Origin: Candidatus Gallimonas intestinigallinarum
GTDB lineage: Bacteria > Bacillota_A > Clostridia > Christensenellales > Borkfalkiaceae
DNA: 7,118 nt
Assembly (NCBI GenBank): GCA_019116405.1
Contig: DXBS01000068.1
Coordinates: 1 to 7,118 of the forward strand
Direction: 5' to 3'
Shown here piece after piece: positions 1 to 6,386 of this stretch. Position numbers and translations under genes: made by a program. The stretch's first letter is position 1. Every line of letters begins with the position of its first letter. The notes beneath the pieces were generated by a model. The model saw nothing but the letters and a program-made list of their open reading frames with translations, was not told where the DNA came from and ran no database searches.

Positions 1-1
1 G

Positions 2-1561
2 CACCGTGGGCTGGGACATTCGAGCAATGTGAACGGGCCCGACCTCGATTCCGTCTATACGGCGTATCACAGCCTGGTCGGCAGAGGTCCCGCGCGCAGG
101 TACAATCTTGACAGATATTTCGCCTGCGGCAGCCTGCTCACTGCAAACGGTGTCACACACAGGAGCGTTGCCGTGCCAGATGCGCCAGACCGCGGCGGCT
201 ATGCGGATCTTCTGCGTGAAGAGGCGGGCGCATACGTGTTCGGTGAAACGGGAGACTATTTTACGGCGGAGTACAATTTCATCCCCTCCGCGCGGCAGGA
301 GGTGTTCTTTGGCTCCGCTTCGGGAAAGAGCTACGCCGTGCAGTACAGTGGCGGGACGCTGCGGCTCTTGCGCCGGGAGGGGAAGAATGAGAACGTCATC
401 GCCGAACAGAACGTCTCCCTTACGGAGGGGAAACTCGTCACGCTCCGCATAGAGAACGGCGACGGCGTCGGTTATCTCTACCTGAACGGGATGCGCGTCA
501 TCTCTTATCCCGCAGAGGCCTGTGCAGGCAAAACGGGCTATGCCTTGTCGGAAGGGGTCGGCTATACGGCATATACCGACGAGGTGTTCGGAACGTCCGA
601 TTTCGAGGCGCTCAAAAACTTCCCCACGCGTTTCCCCGCAACGGGGTATCTGAAGGGGGATATGCGCGGATTTTCCATCCGCGGTGCCCGCCGCGTGCAG
701 GGCGGCGTCCGCGTCGGGGAGCCCGAAAGTACGGTTCGCATCGGCGATGCCTATGCCGTTGCGCTGGAGCGCGGCGACTGGGTAAAATATGCCGTCGACA
801 TTCCCGAGGACGGGACTTACAGTCTCTTTGCGGAAGTCTCGGCAGCTTCGCGCGGTGCAGAAATCTGTATTACGATAGGCGAAAATGAGGTCCGTGCGTC
901 CGTTCCTTCCGCTGGGGAAGGCTATCGGTGCGTCCGCGTTCCGCTCGGCGAGATCGAGGCGGCGGGCGGCGTACAGACGATTAGGGCGGAAGTGATTTCC
1001 GGGCGGGCGGAGATCACCTTCTTCGAGGCGGAGGTGACGGAGACGGGCGCTGTCTCGCTCACATCGTATGATACCGTCAACGGTGCGGCGCAGACTGCGG
1101 CGGACGGCTCGGTCACCGTCAGCGGGGAGCGCGGCGTCATCTTCTGGAAGAACACGGGGCATACCGATTTCGAGGCAGAGCTCACATTCTCCTGTGAACT
1201 CTCCGTCGGGACCGATCTCGGGTTCATGATCCGCTCCTCCGACTATTCGTACCACTCCGCACAGCCCGCCGAATCGTGGCGCGGCTATTACCTGCAGCTC
1301 GGCACGAGCATCGTGACGCTCAACCGGTACGACTACGGGGACCTCGGCGCGCTCGGCATCATGCGGACAGGGGATACCGACCTCGGCAGCGGTACACACA
1401 CGCTCGTCATCCGCGCGGCGGGGCACGCCATCTCCGTCGATATCGACGGTGCCGTCGTCTTTACGGCTCGGGATGAGTTTGCCTTTTTGGGCGGCAGACT
1501 GGGCGTCTATGTCGGTTCGGGTTCGATCATACTGCATTCATTGAAATATCAGGCAAAATAG
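2..1561 (+). CDS. C-terminal part of a large modular GH43-type glycoside hydrolase with carbohydrate-binding modules (5' end outside window)
   Basis: The frame is open from the first complete codon at 2 to a TAG at 1559-1561, so the gene starts before the window; the GTG at 29 is an internal valine. 519 residues are visible. Residues 1-60 look like the end of a GH43 five-bladed propeller: a GHSSN motif (His6, the conserved late GH43 histidine), then GPDLDSVYTAYHSL and a YNLDR motif. The catalytic Asp/Glu residues would lie upstream. Residues about 70-205 form a beta-sandwich-like, LamG/concanavalin-type segment. Residues about 215-345 resemble a CBM6-type module (GDWVKYAVDIPEDGTYSL). Residues about 350-519 form a second beta-sandwich, similar in style to LamG/CBM66 domains. 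There is no C-terminal LPXTG, SLH or membrane anchor. The family is normally exported and acts on plant polysaccharide, but the signal peptide is out of view. It is the first visible gene of a three-gene hydrolase operon. Module names are by pattern recognition only. Confidence 0.82.
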   Translation, partial: HRGLGHSSNVNGPDLDSVYTAYHSLVGRGPARRYNLDRYFACGSLLTANGVTHRSVAVPDAPDRGGYADLLREEAGAYVFGETGDYFTAEYNFIPSARQEVFFGSASGKSYAVQYSGGTLRLLRREGKNENVIAEQNVSLTEGKLVTLRIENGDGVGYLYLNGMRVISYPAEACAGKTGYALSEGVGYTAYTDEVFGTSDFEALKNFPTRFPATGYLKGDMRGFSIRGARRVQGGVRVGEPESTVRIGDAYAVALERGDWVKYAVDIPEDGTYSLFAEVSAASRGAEICITIGENEVRASVPSAGEGYRCVRVPLGEIEAAGGVQTIRAEVISGRAEITFFEAEVTETGAVSLTSYDTVNGAAQTAADGSVTVSGERGVIFWKNTGHTDFEAELTFSCELSVGTDLGFMIRSSDYSYHSAQPAESWRGYYLQLGTSIVTLNRYDYGDLGALGIMRTGDTDLGSGTHTLVIRAAGHAISVDIDGAVVFTARDEFAFLGGRLGVYVGSGSIILHSLKYQAK

Positions 1562-1570
1562 GGAACGATC

Positions 1571-3304
1571 ATGAAACATGTTACATGCTATCAAAAAGGG
1601 TATCCGCGTCCGCAGTTCGTGCGCGACGCATGGACCGATCTGAACGGGCTCTGGAAGTTCGGATTCGGGGAGGAAGTTACGGAGCAGGACGCGCTGCGCG
1701 GGGAACTGCCGCGCAAAATTCGCGTTCCGTACAGCTATGAAACGGAGATGAGCGGCATCGGCGACCCCGATGTTCATCGCACGGTGTGGTATTCCCGCAC
1801 GATCTCCCAAAAAGCGGGCAAGCGGACGATCCTGCACCTGGAGGGCGCCGACCATACCGCAACGGTCTACGTGAACGGAACGGCCGCGGGCACGCACTGC
1901 GGGGCATATTCGCGGTTTTCTGTGGACATCACAAAGTATCTGCACGCGGGGGAAAATCTTTTGACCGTCCGCTGCGACGATGACGGACACCCCGCGCAGG
2001 TGCGCGGCAAACAGCGCTGGCTGAAGGAGAACTTCGGCTGCTGGTATGTGCAGACGACGGGGATCTGGAAGAGCGTCTGGCTGGAATATGTCGACGACGT
2101 CTATTTGCAGTCGCTCAAGATCACGCCCGACCTCACCGATTACAGCGTCAGATTGGATTTTTCCGTCAGCTGTCCCGCGGAGGACGTTTGCGTTTCCTTT
2201 GCGGTCTCGTTCGGCGGCGAGCTGCTGCACACCGTCACGACTTCGGCATCCGACCGCTATTGCAGCGTCACGGTGCCGCTTCCGAGCGAGAAGGTCACCT
2301 ATCAGGTCGCCCTCTGGTCAGTGGAGGAGCCGTCGCTCTACGATCTGACCGTCCGCGTCCTGAAGGGCGGGAAGGAGACGGACCGCGTCGGCAGTTATTT
2401 TGCTCTGCGCGATTATTCGGTCATGGACGACAAGATCATGCTGAACGGGCGTCCGTTTTATGCGCGGCTGGTACTCGATCAGGGGTATTGGCGCGAGAGC
2501 GGGCTCACGCCTCCCGACGAGGAGGCGCTCGTGCGCGACATCACGCTTGCCAAGCAAATGGGGTTCAACGGCGTGCGCAAACATCAGAAGGTGGAGGATG
2601 AGCGCTTCTTCTATTATGCGGATCTTTTAGGATTCACCGTATGGTGCGAACTTCCGTCCAACCATTGGTTTGCAGACGATTGCTCCGAACAGATCACAAG
2701 AGAGTGGATGGAGATCGTGCGCGCGAATTACAATCATCCCAGCCTTGTGACGTGGGTGATCTTCAACGAGAGCTGGGGGGTGCGCAACATCCTTATGAAC
2801 CGTGCGCAGAGCGACCTCGCTACGGCGCTGTACTATCTCACCAAGAGTTTCGATCGGATGCGCCCCGTCATCTCCAACGACGGCTGGGAACACGCGACGA
2901 GCGACATCCTGACGCTGCACGACTACGAGCAGGACGGCGAAAAACTGTTCACGAGATATGCGACGATGCAGAAGATCACGCAGGGCAGCTCGGAGAATAC
3001 GCAGCCGCTTCCCTACGCACAGGGATACACTTACCGCGGGCAGCCCGTCATCATCAGCGAATTCGGCGGGACGGCATATGTGAGCGATGAACAAAGAGGA
3101 TGGGGATACGGCGACGGCGTCGGCGGCGACGAGGAATTTCTGGAGCGCTTTGCCTCGCTCGTCGGCGCGGTCGACCGCCTTTGCCTGAGCGGCTTCTGCT
3201 ATACCCAGCTTACCGACGTGCAGCAGGAGGTCAACGGGCTTCTGCACGAGGACAGGACGCCCAAAGTTCCGCTCGAAGAGATCGCAAAACGCAACCGCCG
3301 CTAA
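1571..3304 (+). CDS. Glycoside hydrolase family 2 enzyme (beta-galactosidase/beta-glucuronidase-like)
   Basis: A complete 577-residue protein, close in size to beta-glucuronidase-like GH2 enzymes and much shorter than LacZ. The layout is an N-terminal sugar-binding jelly roll (about 1-175, starting YPRPQFVRDAWTDLNGLWKF), an immunoglobulin-like sandwich (about 175-282), and a TIM barrel (about 283-577). The GH2 acid/base is Glu400 in VTWVIFNESWG (codon 2768-2770) and the nucleophile is Glu497 in PVIISEFGGTA (codon 3059-3061); both are intact. The barrel segment GFNGVRKHQKVEDERF is also typical. There is no signal peptide or membrane segment, so it is probably cytoplasmic and cleaves non-reducing-end sugars from imported oligosaccharides. 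The ATG at 1571 has an AGGGA site at 1560-1564 that overlaps the stop of the upstream gene; the 9-nt gap suggests translational coupling. The exact sugar (beta-galactose, beta-glucuronate, beta-mannose or an alpha-L-arabinoside) cannot be told from sequence. Confidence 0.93.
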   Translation: MKHVTCYQKGYPRPQFVRDAWTDLNGLWKFGFGEEVTEQDALRGELPRKIRVPYSYETEMSGIGDPDVHRTVWYSRTISQKAGKRTILHLEGADHTATVYVNGTAAGTHCGAYSRFSVDITKYLHAGENLLTVRCDDDGHPAQVRGKQRWLKENFGCWYVQTTGIWKSVWLEYVDDVYLQSLKITPDLTDYSVRLDFSVSCPAEDVCVSFAVSFGGELLHTVTTSASDRYCSVTVPLPSEKVTYQVALWSVEEPSLYDLTVRVLKGGKETDRVGSYFALRDYSVMDDKIMLNGRPFYARLVLDQGYWRESGLTPPDEEALVRDITLAKQMGFNGVRKHQKVEDERFFYYADLLGFTVWCELPSNHWFADDCSEQITREWMEIVRANYNHPSLVTWVIFNESWGVRNILMNRAQSDLATALYYLTKSFDRMRPVISNDGWEHATSDILTLHDYEQDGEKLFTRYATMQKITQGSSENTQPLPYAQGYTYRGQPVIISEFGGTAYVSDEQRGWGYGDGVGGDEEFLERFASLVGAVDRLCLSGFCYTQLTDVQQEVNGLLHEDRTPKVPLEEIAKRNRR

Positions 3305-3311
3305 GCGGCAC

Positions 3312-3318
3312 GGAGGAG
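3312..3318 (+). promoter_or_regulatory. Shine-Dalgarno site deciding the GH43 start
   Basis: GGAGGAG in the 17-nt gap between the GH2 stop and ATG 3322. It is the only strong ribosome binding site near this gene and rules out the longer open frame beginning at 3100. Confidence 0.8.
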
Positions 3319-3321
3319 CGT

Positions 3322-4197
3322 ATGAGCCGCACGTTCTGCAATCCCATGCTGGAGGGGGCGGATCCCTTCGTCCTTCGGCACGGGGACAAATATTATCTGT
3401 ACGCGACCAACGCCGAGGAGGGGTTCCGCGTCTATTCCTCTGCGGATTTTTCTGCGTGGGAGGACTGCGGCCTCTGCCTGCGTGCGGGGGACGCGATCGG
3501 AGAAAAGTGGTTCTGGGCGCCCGAGGTCATGGAGCGCGGCGGGAAGTTCTACATGGTCTACACCGCGGAGGAGCATCTGGCGATCGCCGTGTCGGAAAGC
3601 CCGACGGGCCCTTTCGTTCAGACGCAAAAAAAATGGCTGAGCGAGGAACGCGCCATCGACGGACATTTCTTCTGCGATGATGACGGAACGTTCTATCTCT
3701 ATTATGTCCGCCTGCGCGACGGGAACGAGATCTACGTCGCCGAACTCGATCGGGATCTAAAGAGATTGGATGAGGCGCACGAAACGTTCCTGATCCGCGC
3801 CGAAGCGGAGTGGGAGTGCCGGGACTGCCGTGTGACGGAGGGGCCGTTCGTCCTCAAACACGGCGGGAATTACTACCTCACCTATTCGGCAAACCACACG
3901 CGCAGCCCCGACTATGCCGTCGGGTGCGCTGTCTCCCGTTCCCCGCGCGGGCCTTTCGTCAAGGCTGCGTATAACCCCGTCCTGCACCGCAATGAAGTTG
4001 CGAACGGCGTCGGGCATCATAGCTTCGTGCGTTCCGCAAAAGGGGAGCTGATCTGTGTCTATCACAGGCACTTCGATTTGCATACCTTCCGCCCCCGCCT
4101 CGTATGCGCGGATCGTGCGGAGTTTGTGCCCTGTGCAGACGGTGACGACGTCCTCGTCATCCACGGCCCCACGGCTGCACCGCAAAGGACGGTTTGA
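3322..4197 (+). CDS. Single-domain glycoside hydrolase family 43 enzyme (beta-xylosidase/alpha-L-arabinofuranosidase-like)
   Basis: A 291-residue five-bladed propeller with the three GH43 acidic residues in place: Asp14 in NPMLEGADPFVLRHG (general base), Asp113 in RAIDGHFF (pKa modulator/orientation), and Glu173 in VTEGPFVLKH (general acid). The conserved histidine pair is in GVGHHSFV (231-232). The length fits a bare catalytic domain with no binding module, and there is no signal peptide, so it is likely cytoplasmic. The start is set at ATG 3322 by a strong GGAGGAG at 3312-3318. The frame stays open upstream to 3100, but that stretch overlaps the GH2 gene and encodes arginine-rich nonsense. 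It lies 17 nt after the GH2 stop, so it is co-transcribed. The C-terminus (HGPTAAPQRTV) looks natural for the family, although a foreign gene fragment begins right after the stop. GH43 enzymes usually remove xylose or arabinose; the substrate here is not determined. Confidence 0.92.
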   Translation: MSRTFCNPMLEGADPFVLRHGDKYYLYATNAEEGFRVYSSADFSAWEDCGLCLRAGDAIGEKWFWAPEVMERGGKFYMVYTAEEHLAIAVSESPTGPFVQTQKKWLSEERAIDGHFFCDDDGTFYLYYVRLRDGNEIYVAELDRDLKRLDEAHETFLIRAEAEWECRDCRVTEGPFVLKHGGNYYLTYSANHTRSPDYAVGCAVSRSPRGPFVKAAYNPVLHRNEVANGVGHHSFVRSAKGELICVYHRHFDLHTFRPRLVCADRAEFVPCADGDDVLVIHGPTAAPQRTV

Positions 4198-4638
4198 ACT
4201 CGCATCGCCGTCGGAACGACGCTGACCTTTTTGGACCAAGAAAAGAGCCGGGAATGGGAACCGTACGCAAGTACGCCCGAGGAGCGGCTGGAGACGCTGA
4301 AGATCCTGCACGAGAGCGGGGTCAAGACGTTCGCAAGCTTTGAGCCGACGATCGAGCCGCAGGAGAGCCTTGCGCTCATCGAGCGAACGCTGCGGGACAA
4401 CAGTGTCGATCATTATAAGATCGGAAAGATCAATCACTATCAAAATGCCGACGGGTGGCAGGATTGGCGGCAGTATCTCCTTGATTGCCTGGCGCTGCTG
4501 CGCCCGACGGGCAAAGAGGTCTACTACAAGTTCTGTCTGCGCAAGTTCACGCCCGATGTGGAGCTCACGCCCGAGGAGAAAGACCCCGATGCCTATATCG
4601 TCCGCGCAGTTCCTTCGGAGCAGTTGAAATTGTTTTAA
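4198..4638 (+). pseudogene. C-terminal remnant of a radical SAM protein, SplB/spore-photoproduct-lyase-like family
   Basis: The 146 codons directly after the GH43 TGA, in the same frame, resemble the second part of SPL-type radical SAM proteins (COG1533-like). Seen are VGTTLTFLDQEKS, WEPYASTPEERLETLKILHE, TFASFEPTIEPQESL and DHYKIGKINHY, matching the family patterns of a TLT strand, a PxxRLExlkxLxxxG helix, SLEPvidPeesL and YKvGKlN. The N-terminal half, with the CxxxCxxC iron-sulfur motif, is absent, and no such motif lies upstream because that DNA is the GH43 gene. The first usable start is a TTG at 4231 with no ribosome binding site, so a working protein is unlikely. The fragment ends normally with TAA at 4636-4638. 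Sampled GC (about 67%) matches the hydrolase genes, not the ATPase. Probably a deletion or rearrangement joined the hydrolase operon to the middle of a radical SAM gene. A small free-standing protein is less likely. The family call is by recognition only. Confidence 0.6.
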
Positions 4639-4762
4639 GCGGATGAGGGGGCTTGCATATCGATTTGTATCCGATCCATACAATTCGAGAGTCGAGATCG
4701 AGCCGACCGCGCAGGAAATAGAAAAGAGTATCGACGATCGAACGGGATACGTACTTTGGGAT

Positions 4763-4807
4763 TTAAGGGGACAGTTTTTGTATTTTTTGCAAAATCTGTC
4801 CACTTAA
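4763..4807. repeat. Imperfect palindrome with 18-nt arms around a GGACAG/CTGTCC core
   Basis: The left arm TTAAGGGGACAGTTTTTG (4763-4780) pairs with the right arm CAAAATCTGTCCACTTAA (4790-4807) with two mismatches (G/A and T/T), leaving a 9-nt loop (TATTTTTTG). The RNA would form a stable hairpin. No U-tract follows immediately; a short T5 run begins about seven bases after the arm. It could be a weak terminator for the upstream operon, a REP/MITE-like repeat or transposon relic (GGGGACAG/CTGTCC palindromes are common in such elements), or an operator at the ATPase promoter, whose -35 region begins two bases beyond it. Confidence 0.7.
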
Positions 4808-4808
4808 C

Positions 4809-4837
4809 TTGTATTTTTCTTGGGATCGTGCTATAAT
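4809..4837 (+). promoter_or_regulatory. Extended -10 promoter of the ATPase gene
   Basis: A perfect TATAAT at 4832-4837 is preceded by TG plus one base (4829-4831), giving an extended -10. Seventeen bases upstream is a poor -35 (TTGTAT, 4809-4814), which an extended -10 tolerates. Transcription would start near 4844 and leave a leader of about 20 nt containing AAGGAG (4850-4855). The promoter directly adjoins the palindrome ending at 4807, which might influence it. Confidence 0.72.
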
Positions 4838-4849
4838 GGGAGCATCGAA

Positions 4850-4855
4850 AAGGAG
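4850..4855 (+). promoter_or_regulatory. Shine-Dalgarno site deciding the ATPase start
   Basis: AAGGAG seven bases before ATG 4863. This fixes the start over the in-frame TTG at 4809 and the ATG at 4836, both of which lie inside the promoter. Confidence 0.8.
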
Positions 4856-4862
4856 CGATCGC

Positions 4863-6098
4863 ATGGAATTATATGTCCGGGAAAAGTATTTGAAGAAGAT
4901 GCGCGGGTTCTATCACGATACCGAGGTCATCAAAGTGATCACGGGTGTCCGCCGCTGCGGGAAGTCCTGTCTGATGAAAACCGTCATGGACGAGCTGCGG
5001 CGGAAGGGGATCTCGGAAGAGCATCTCATTTCGTTCGATCTGGACAGCCTGCAATACCGGAAAGTCAAGACGGCGGATCGATTGGAAGAGCTTATCCTTT
5101 CGCAGTCACATGCCGAGGGGGTCAAATATCTTTTTATCGACGAGATCCAAAATGTCGCGGGGTTTGAGGAGGTCGTCAACGCCTTTCGGGAGGATGGGAA
5201 TTACTCCATTTTCATCACGGGCTCCAACTCCTATCTTCTGAGCGGGGAGCTGGTCACAAAGCTGACGGGACGGTATATCGAGTTTGAGATGTTCCCGCTC
5301 ACGTTCGACGAATACCTCGATATGAAGGCGTTTTATGGAAAGCCGGTCAACGCGAATCTTATTGCAGAGCTCAACAGCTATCTGCAGGAGGGCGGCTTCC
5401 CCAAGACGATGCAGTATGATGATTTTGCCGACAAGCGTACTTATGTAAAGTCGGTCATCGACGAGATCTTTGAAAAGGACATCCGCCGAAGGCTCAAGAT
5501 CCGAAACGTCGAAGCATTCAACAATGTGCGAAGCTTCATCATCAACAATTTCGGGGCGACGATGAGCATCCAGAGCTTGCAGGCGGCGCTTGAAAAGAAC
5601 GGGATCGCTGTGAAGCGCTCTACCCTGACAAGATACATCGAGGCGCTTGTGCAAAGCAAGATCTTATACCGGTGCGATCGGTTCGATATGAAATTAAAGA
5701 AGTCGCTCGGCGGGGAGAAGAAGTACTATCTTGCGGATACGTCCTTTTATTTCTCGACAAATACGGATAATCGCATCAACTACGGTCCCGCATTGGAAAA
5801 CATGGTCTATCTCTATGCGCGCAGCTTCGATTATTCCGTCAGCGTGGGGAGGATCGGAAAGCTGGAGTGCGACTTCATTCTGCGGGATAACAGTTTGAAT
5901 TATGCCTATGTGCAGGTGGCGTATACGATCGGAGAAAGCAAGGCGACCGAGGACAGGGAATACGCGCCGCTTGAAATGATCAAGGATAATTATCCGAAAT
6001 TTGTTCTTACGACCGATTATCTGCTGCAAAAGCGCAGCGGGATCAGGCATTTGAATCTGCTTGAATTTATGAGGACGCAGAAAGGGTTTTCGGACTGA
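4863..6098 (+). CDS. AAA_14/DUF4143 family ATPase
   Basis: A 411-residue protein of the usual size for the AAA_14 plus DUF4143 family (COG1373-like). The N-terminal ATPase has Walker A GVRRCGKS (28-35), with the RR pair typical of the family, Walker B YLFIDEIQ (Asp93, Glu94), and a sensor-like FITGSNS (117-123). The C-terminal DUF4143 region runs from about 195 to the end and starts with a helical KSVIDEIFEKDI segment. It ends with a restriction-nuclease-fold-like pattern: Glu335 and Asp337 in KLECDFIL, then a QVAY strand (Gln351), where a nuclease would often have E-x-K. No signal peptide or membrane segment is seen. The family is abundant in gut bacteria and its physiological role is not established. 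The gene stands alone with its own promoter and is less GC-rich than the hydrolase genes (about 45% versus 65% in sampled stretches), suggesting a different origin. It lies just left of a recombination site, so it may be mobile cargo. Confidence 0.9.
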   Translation: MELYVREKYLKKMRGFYHDTEVIKVITGVRRCGKSCLMKTVMDELRRKGISEEHLISFDLDSLQYRKVKTADRLEELILSQSHAEGVKYLFIDEIQNVAGFEEVVNAFREDGNYSIFITGSNSYLLSGELVTKLTGRYIEFEMFPLTFDEYLDMKAFYGKPVNANLIAELNSYLQEGGFPKTMQYDDFADKRTYVKSVIDEIFEKDIRRRLKIRNVEAFNNVRSFIINNFGATMSIQSLQAALEKNGIAVKRSTLTRYIEALVQSKILYRCDRFDMKLKKSLGGEKKYYLADTSFYFSTNTDNRINYGPALENMVYLYARSFDYSVSVGRIGKLECDFILRDNSLNYAYVQVAYTIGESKATEDREYAPLEMIKDNYPKFVLTTDYLLQKRSGIRHLNLLEFMRTQKGFSD

Positions 6099-6115
6099 AC
6101 AGGGCGTATGATAGA

Positions 6116-6150
6116 AGCGGCGGGGCGGCGGAATTTTCCGCCGCGCCGCT
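6116..6150 (+). terminator. GC-rich hairpin downstream of the ATPase gene, probable terminator
   Basis: It starts 17 nt after the ATPase stop codon. AGCGGC, then GCGGCGGAA, pair with TTCCGCCGC and GCCGCT, with a GGG bulge on the left and an A/T-rich loop. The stem is very stable, but no T-run follows, so intrinsic termination would be atypical. It may instead protect the 3' end of the transcript. Confidence 0.5.
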
Positions 6151-6172
6151 GCCTGCTTCAATATGGTTTCAT

Positions 6173-6202
6173 TTGGGGAAACAAAATTGGGGAAAATTGG
6201 GG
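6173..6202 (+). repeat. Three direct TTGGGGAAA repeats left of the tRNA fragment
   Basis: TTGGGG occurs at 6173-6178, 6187-6192 and 6197-6202, each followed by AAA, with steps of 14 and 10 bases. A similar trio lies on the other side of the tRNA-Gln fragment, in the same orientation. Their position suggests arm-type binding sites of the recombinase; this is inference. Confidence 0.55.
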
Positions 6203-6209
6203 AAACGTT

Positions 6210-6276
6210 TTCTGAAAAGTGGCTTAAAACGGCGGTTTTTGGGCAAAAAACGGGCTTTTATGGCTGTTTTTCAGAA
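6210..6276. repeat. Nine-base inverted repeat flanking an AT-rich stretch beside the att core
   Basis: TTCTGAAAA (6210-6218) and its exact reverse complement TTTTCAGAA (6268-6276) enclose about 49 bases of A- and T-tract sequence. It could be part of the recombination site (host-factor or excisionase binding) or chance in AT-rich DNA. Confidence 0.35.
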
Positions 6277-6287
6277 TCTTGATTTGC

Positions 6288-6332
6288 CTCTGACTCCGTC
6301 ATTCGTTGGTTCGAATCCAGCTACCCCAGCCA
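6288..6332 (+). tRNA. 3' half of tRNA-Gln (anticodon CTG); probable att core
   Basis: From the anticodon loop onward this is a normal glutamine tRNA: loop CTCTGAC (6288-6294) with anticodon CTG at 6290-6292, 3' anticodon-stem strand TCCGT (6295-6299), T stem GTTGG/CCAGC (6305-6309 and 6317-6321) around TTCGAAT, acceptor strand TACCCCA (6322-6328), discriminator G and encoded CCA (6330-6332). The bases left of the loop (TTTGC) do not pair with TCCGT, and no TGGGGTA acceptor 5' strand or D arm lies upstream. It is therefore not a functional gene as it stands. Loss of tRNA identity exactly at the anticodon loop, with an integrase 55 bp away, is the pattern of a tyrosine-recombinase attachment core that carries the tRNA 3' part. 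Confidence 0.85.
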
Positions 6333-6336
6333 ATTT

Positions 6337-6386
6337 ATGCACGATTTTGTGAATAAACAGCACAAAATCGTGCATATTTTTTATTT
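6337..6386 (+). terminator. Rho-independent terminator after the tRNA-Gln fragment
   Basis: A perfect 15-bp stem, ATGCACGATTTTGTG (6337-6351) with CACAAAATCGTGCAT (6361-6375), around a 9-nt loop, is followed by a T-rich run (6376-6386). In the + direction it would end a tRNA transcript before it enters the convergent integrase gene. On the - strand the stem can form but no T-run follows it. The site lies between the att core and the integrase stop codon (6387-6389). Confidence 0.82.

Larger units (their letters stand above)
4639..4862. other. Intergenic region before the ATPase gene
   Basis: 224 nt between the radical SAM remnant and the ATPase start. It holds a large imperfect palindrome (4763-4807), the ATPase promoter (4809-4837) and the ribosome binding site (4850-4855). 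The stretch 4639-4762 shows no recognisable gene. A 54-codon open frame (4643-4807) is present, but it has no good ribosome binding site and ends inside the palindrome, so it is not called. Confidence 0.7.

Noticed and set aside
1538..3247. Long - strand frames opposite the GH2 gene
   Set aside because: They mirror a gene with intact catalytic motifs and show no domain or ribosome binding site.
3100..3321. In-frame upstream extension of the second GH43 gene
   Set aside because: It overlaps the end of the GH2 gene, encodes arginine-rich low-complexity sequence, and ATG 3322 has a strong ribosome binding site.
4195..4638. Readthrough fusion of GH43 with the radical SAM segment
   Set aside because: The frame is shared but a TGA separates them, the GH43 C-terminus looks complete, and there is no recoding signal such as an obvious adjacent hairpin.
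3757..4803. A long - strand frame (348 residues) across the GH43 and radical SAM remnant
   Set aside because: It is antisense to a well-supported GH43 gene; long open antisense frames are common in GC-rich DNA and no domain is recognisable.
4643..4807. A 54-residue + strand open frame
   Set aside because: No clear ribosome binding site, no recognisable domain, and its end is formed by the palindrome.
4809..4862. In-frame TTG (4809) or ATG (4836) start for the ATPase
   Set aside because: Both codons lie within the promoter (-35 and -10); ATG 4863 has AAGGAG at correct spacing.
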